From: Terriglobia bacterium
Lineage (GTDB): Bacteria > Acidobacteriota > Terriglobia > UBA7540
Length of the DNA: 14,951 nt
Direction of reading: 5' to 3'
NCBI GenBank assembly: GCA_030040295.1
Contig: JASHTZ010000505.1
Coordinates: 1 to 14,951 of the forward strand
The notes under the pieces were generated by a model, which did not search any database, was not told the DNA's origin, and saw only the letters and a list, made by a program, of their open reading frames with translations. Shown piece after piece: positions 14,081-14,951 of the stretch. The stretch's first letter is position 1, and the number at the start of each line of letters is the position of its first letter. Position numbers and translations under genes: made by a program.

Positions 14081-14951
14081 TTAGAAGTGCAACTTGAGCG
14101 CGAACTGAATAGTTCGCGGGAGCGAATTCGGGGTTGTGATCGTTCCCTGGTTATTGGGGAGATCACTGGCTGCGGGGTTGAATGATGAAGCGGGAATCCC
14201 GAGGATCGGGTGGTTCCAAATGTTGAAGGCCTCGGCCCGGAATTCGAGCATAAACCGCTCGTTGATGGCCGTGTGTTTAATCAATCCCAGGTCCTCAGAC
14301 AATCCGGACGGACCGCGCATTCCGTCGTAACTCGCGTCGCCGGGAACGAGGGTGGCGCCTGTGGCGGTGGGCTCCGTCGGCACAGCCAGGCAGGCTGGGT
14401 TCCAATACTGGAACGGCGTGGGATGACTCAGTTTGGGATTGCAAGTCAGGTTTGGGCGGTCCTGTCCCTGGTAGCCGTTCTGACGGAGCAGATCCACATC
14501 CGGACTCAGGGTAAGAGTGTACGGGAAGCCGGTGTTAAACGAAATGATGGTATTGGCTTCCCACCCCTCGACGAATTTGTTCGCGACGGCGTTACCGGGC
14601 ACAAAGCGCTGTCCCTTGCCAAAGGGAAGCTGCCAAATGGGGGAGATGACGAAGTGGTCGTGTACATCGTCTTCCCACGGACCTTTATCCACTTTGCTGT
14701 CGAGGAGATCGCTCAGAAACATGTCGTAGGTCATCACCTTGGACCAGGTGTAGAAACTTGTGAAGCTCAGATTGTGGCTAAGCCGCCGCGTGATCGTGAC
14801 CTGGAGGGATTGGTAGTCGCTCGTTGCGGTATCCTGATAACTGCCCACCGAGCTGAAGGTCGAAACTGGGGTCGTCTGGGTCACGCCTGCTATCCCGATC
14901 GGCTCAGGGATATTGTAAGGCAAGTCATGCCCGAACTGGCCATCATTGCCG
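14081..14951 (-). CDS. TonB-dependent outer-membrane receptor, Oar-like, C-terminal part (5' end outside window)
   Basis: The frame is open from the right edge of the window to a TAA at 14081-14083, so 290 C-terminal residues are visible; receptors of this kind are commonly about 1000-1200 long. What is seen is the end of a beta-barrel: alternating strands with many aromatic residues, D-Y-Q-S-L-Q-V-T-I-T-R-R followed by a T-S-F-Y-T-W-S-K strand, the A-E-A-F-N-I-W-N-H-P motif typical of large acidobacterial Oar-type receptors, and a C-terminal Phe in L-K-L-H-F as needed for outer-membrane insertion. The N-terminal carboxypeptidase-regulatory-like and plug domains would be off the window. Such receptors import large carbohydrates or chelates with TonB energy. 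The downstream gene on the same strand is an exported TIM-barrel sugar enzyme, suggesting a carbohydrate ligand. An in-frame TTG at 14921 is not the true start. Confidence 0.88.
   Translation of the reverse strand, partial: GNDGQFGHDLPYNIPEPIGIAGVTQTTPVSTFSSVGSYQDTATSDYQSLQVTITRRLSHNLSFTSFYTWSKVMTYDMFLSDLLDSKVDKGPWEDDVHDHFVISPIWQLPFGKGQRFVPGNAVANKFVEGWEANTIISFNTGFPYTLTLSPDVDLLRQNGYQGQDRPNLTCNPKLSHPTPFQYWNPACLAVPTEPTATGATLVPGDASYDGMRGPSGLSEDLGLIKHTAINERFMLEFRAEAFNIWNHPILGIPASSFNPAASDLPNNQGTITTPNSLPRTIQFALKLHF

Overview
The window looks like chromosomal DNA from a Gram-negative soil-type bacterium, most likely an Acidobacteriota member. This is inferred from gene content and style, not from a marker gene: a large Oar-type TonB-dependent receptor, several Tat-exported sugar-metabolism enzymes, a sulfatase-fold/TPR fusion, an ExuT-like MFS pair, and fairly high GC. 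Lnt and a TonB receptor show there is an outer membrane with triacylated lipoproteins. No tRNA, rRNA, CRISPR array, insertion sequence or phage gene was seen.

Region A (1-4573, all + strand) is a housekeeping and envelope run: the 3' end of an nfeD-like gene, its usual partner slipin/stomatin, a membrane-anchored SPOR-domain protein, apolipoprotein N-acyltransferase (lnt), and peptide chain release factor 2 (prfB). prfB is split by the programmed +1 frameshift at an in-frame TGA and must be read as a join. The first 35 codons of lnt run through a 12-13 bp inverted repeat that looks like intergenic DNA taken into the gene.

Region B (4603-10638) is a sugar-use locus built around a divergent intergenic region (6789-7079). 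Leftward, a good sigma70-type promoter drives a Tat-exported Gfo/Idh/MocA oxidoreductase followed 5 bp later by a Tat-exported TIM-barrel sugar isomerase/epimerase-like protein. Rightward lie a second Tat-exported TIM-barrel protein (hydroxypyruvate-isomerase-like) and two tandem, clearly paralogous MFS transporters of the hexuronate/anion:cation symporter type.

Region C (10632-14951, all - strand) holds a sulfatase-fold protein fused to TPR repeats, whose 3' end overlaps the last MFS gene by 7 bp. It also holds a third exported TIM-barrel protein, a paralogue of the one at 4603-5547, and the C-terminal part of a TonB-dependent outer-membrane receptor that runs off the right edge.

Taken together, regions B and C suggest import of a carbohydrate or glycoside across the outer membrane (TonB receptor), oxidation and isomerisation or beta-elimination in the periplasm (oxidoreductase plus three TIM barrels), and uptake of the small acidic or sugar product by the MFS carriers. 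The closest known logic is the 3-keto-sugar oxidative route, where a Gfo/Idh/MocA dehydrogenase works with a TIM-barrel lyase or epimerase. Substrate and chemistry are inference. The sulfatase-like protein lacks the Cys/Ser needed for formylglycine and so is probably not a sulfatase.
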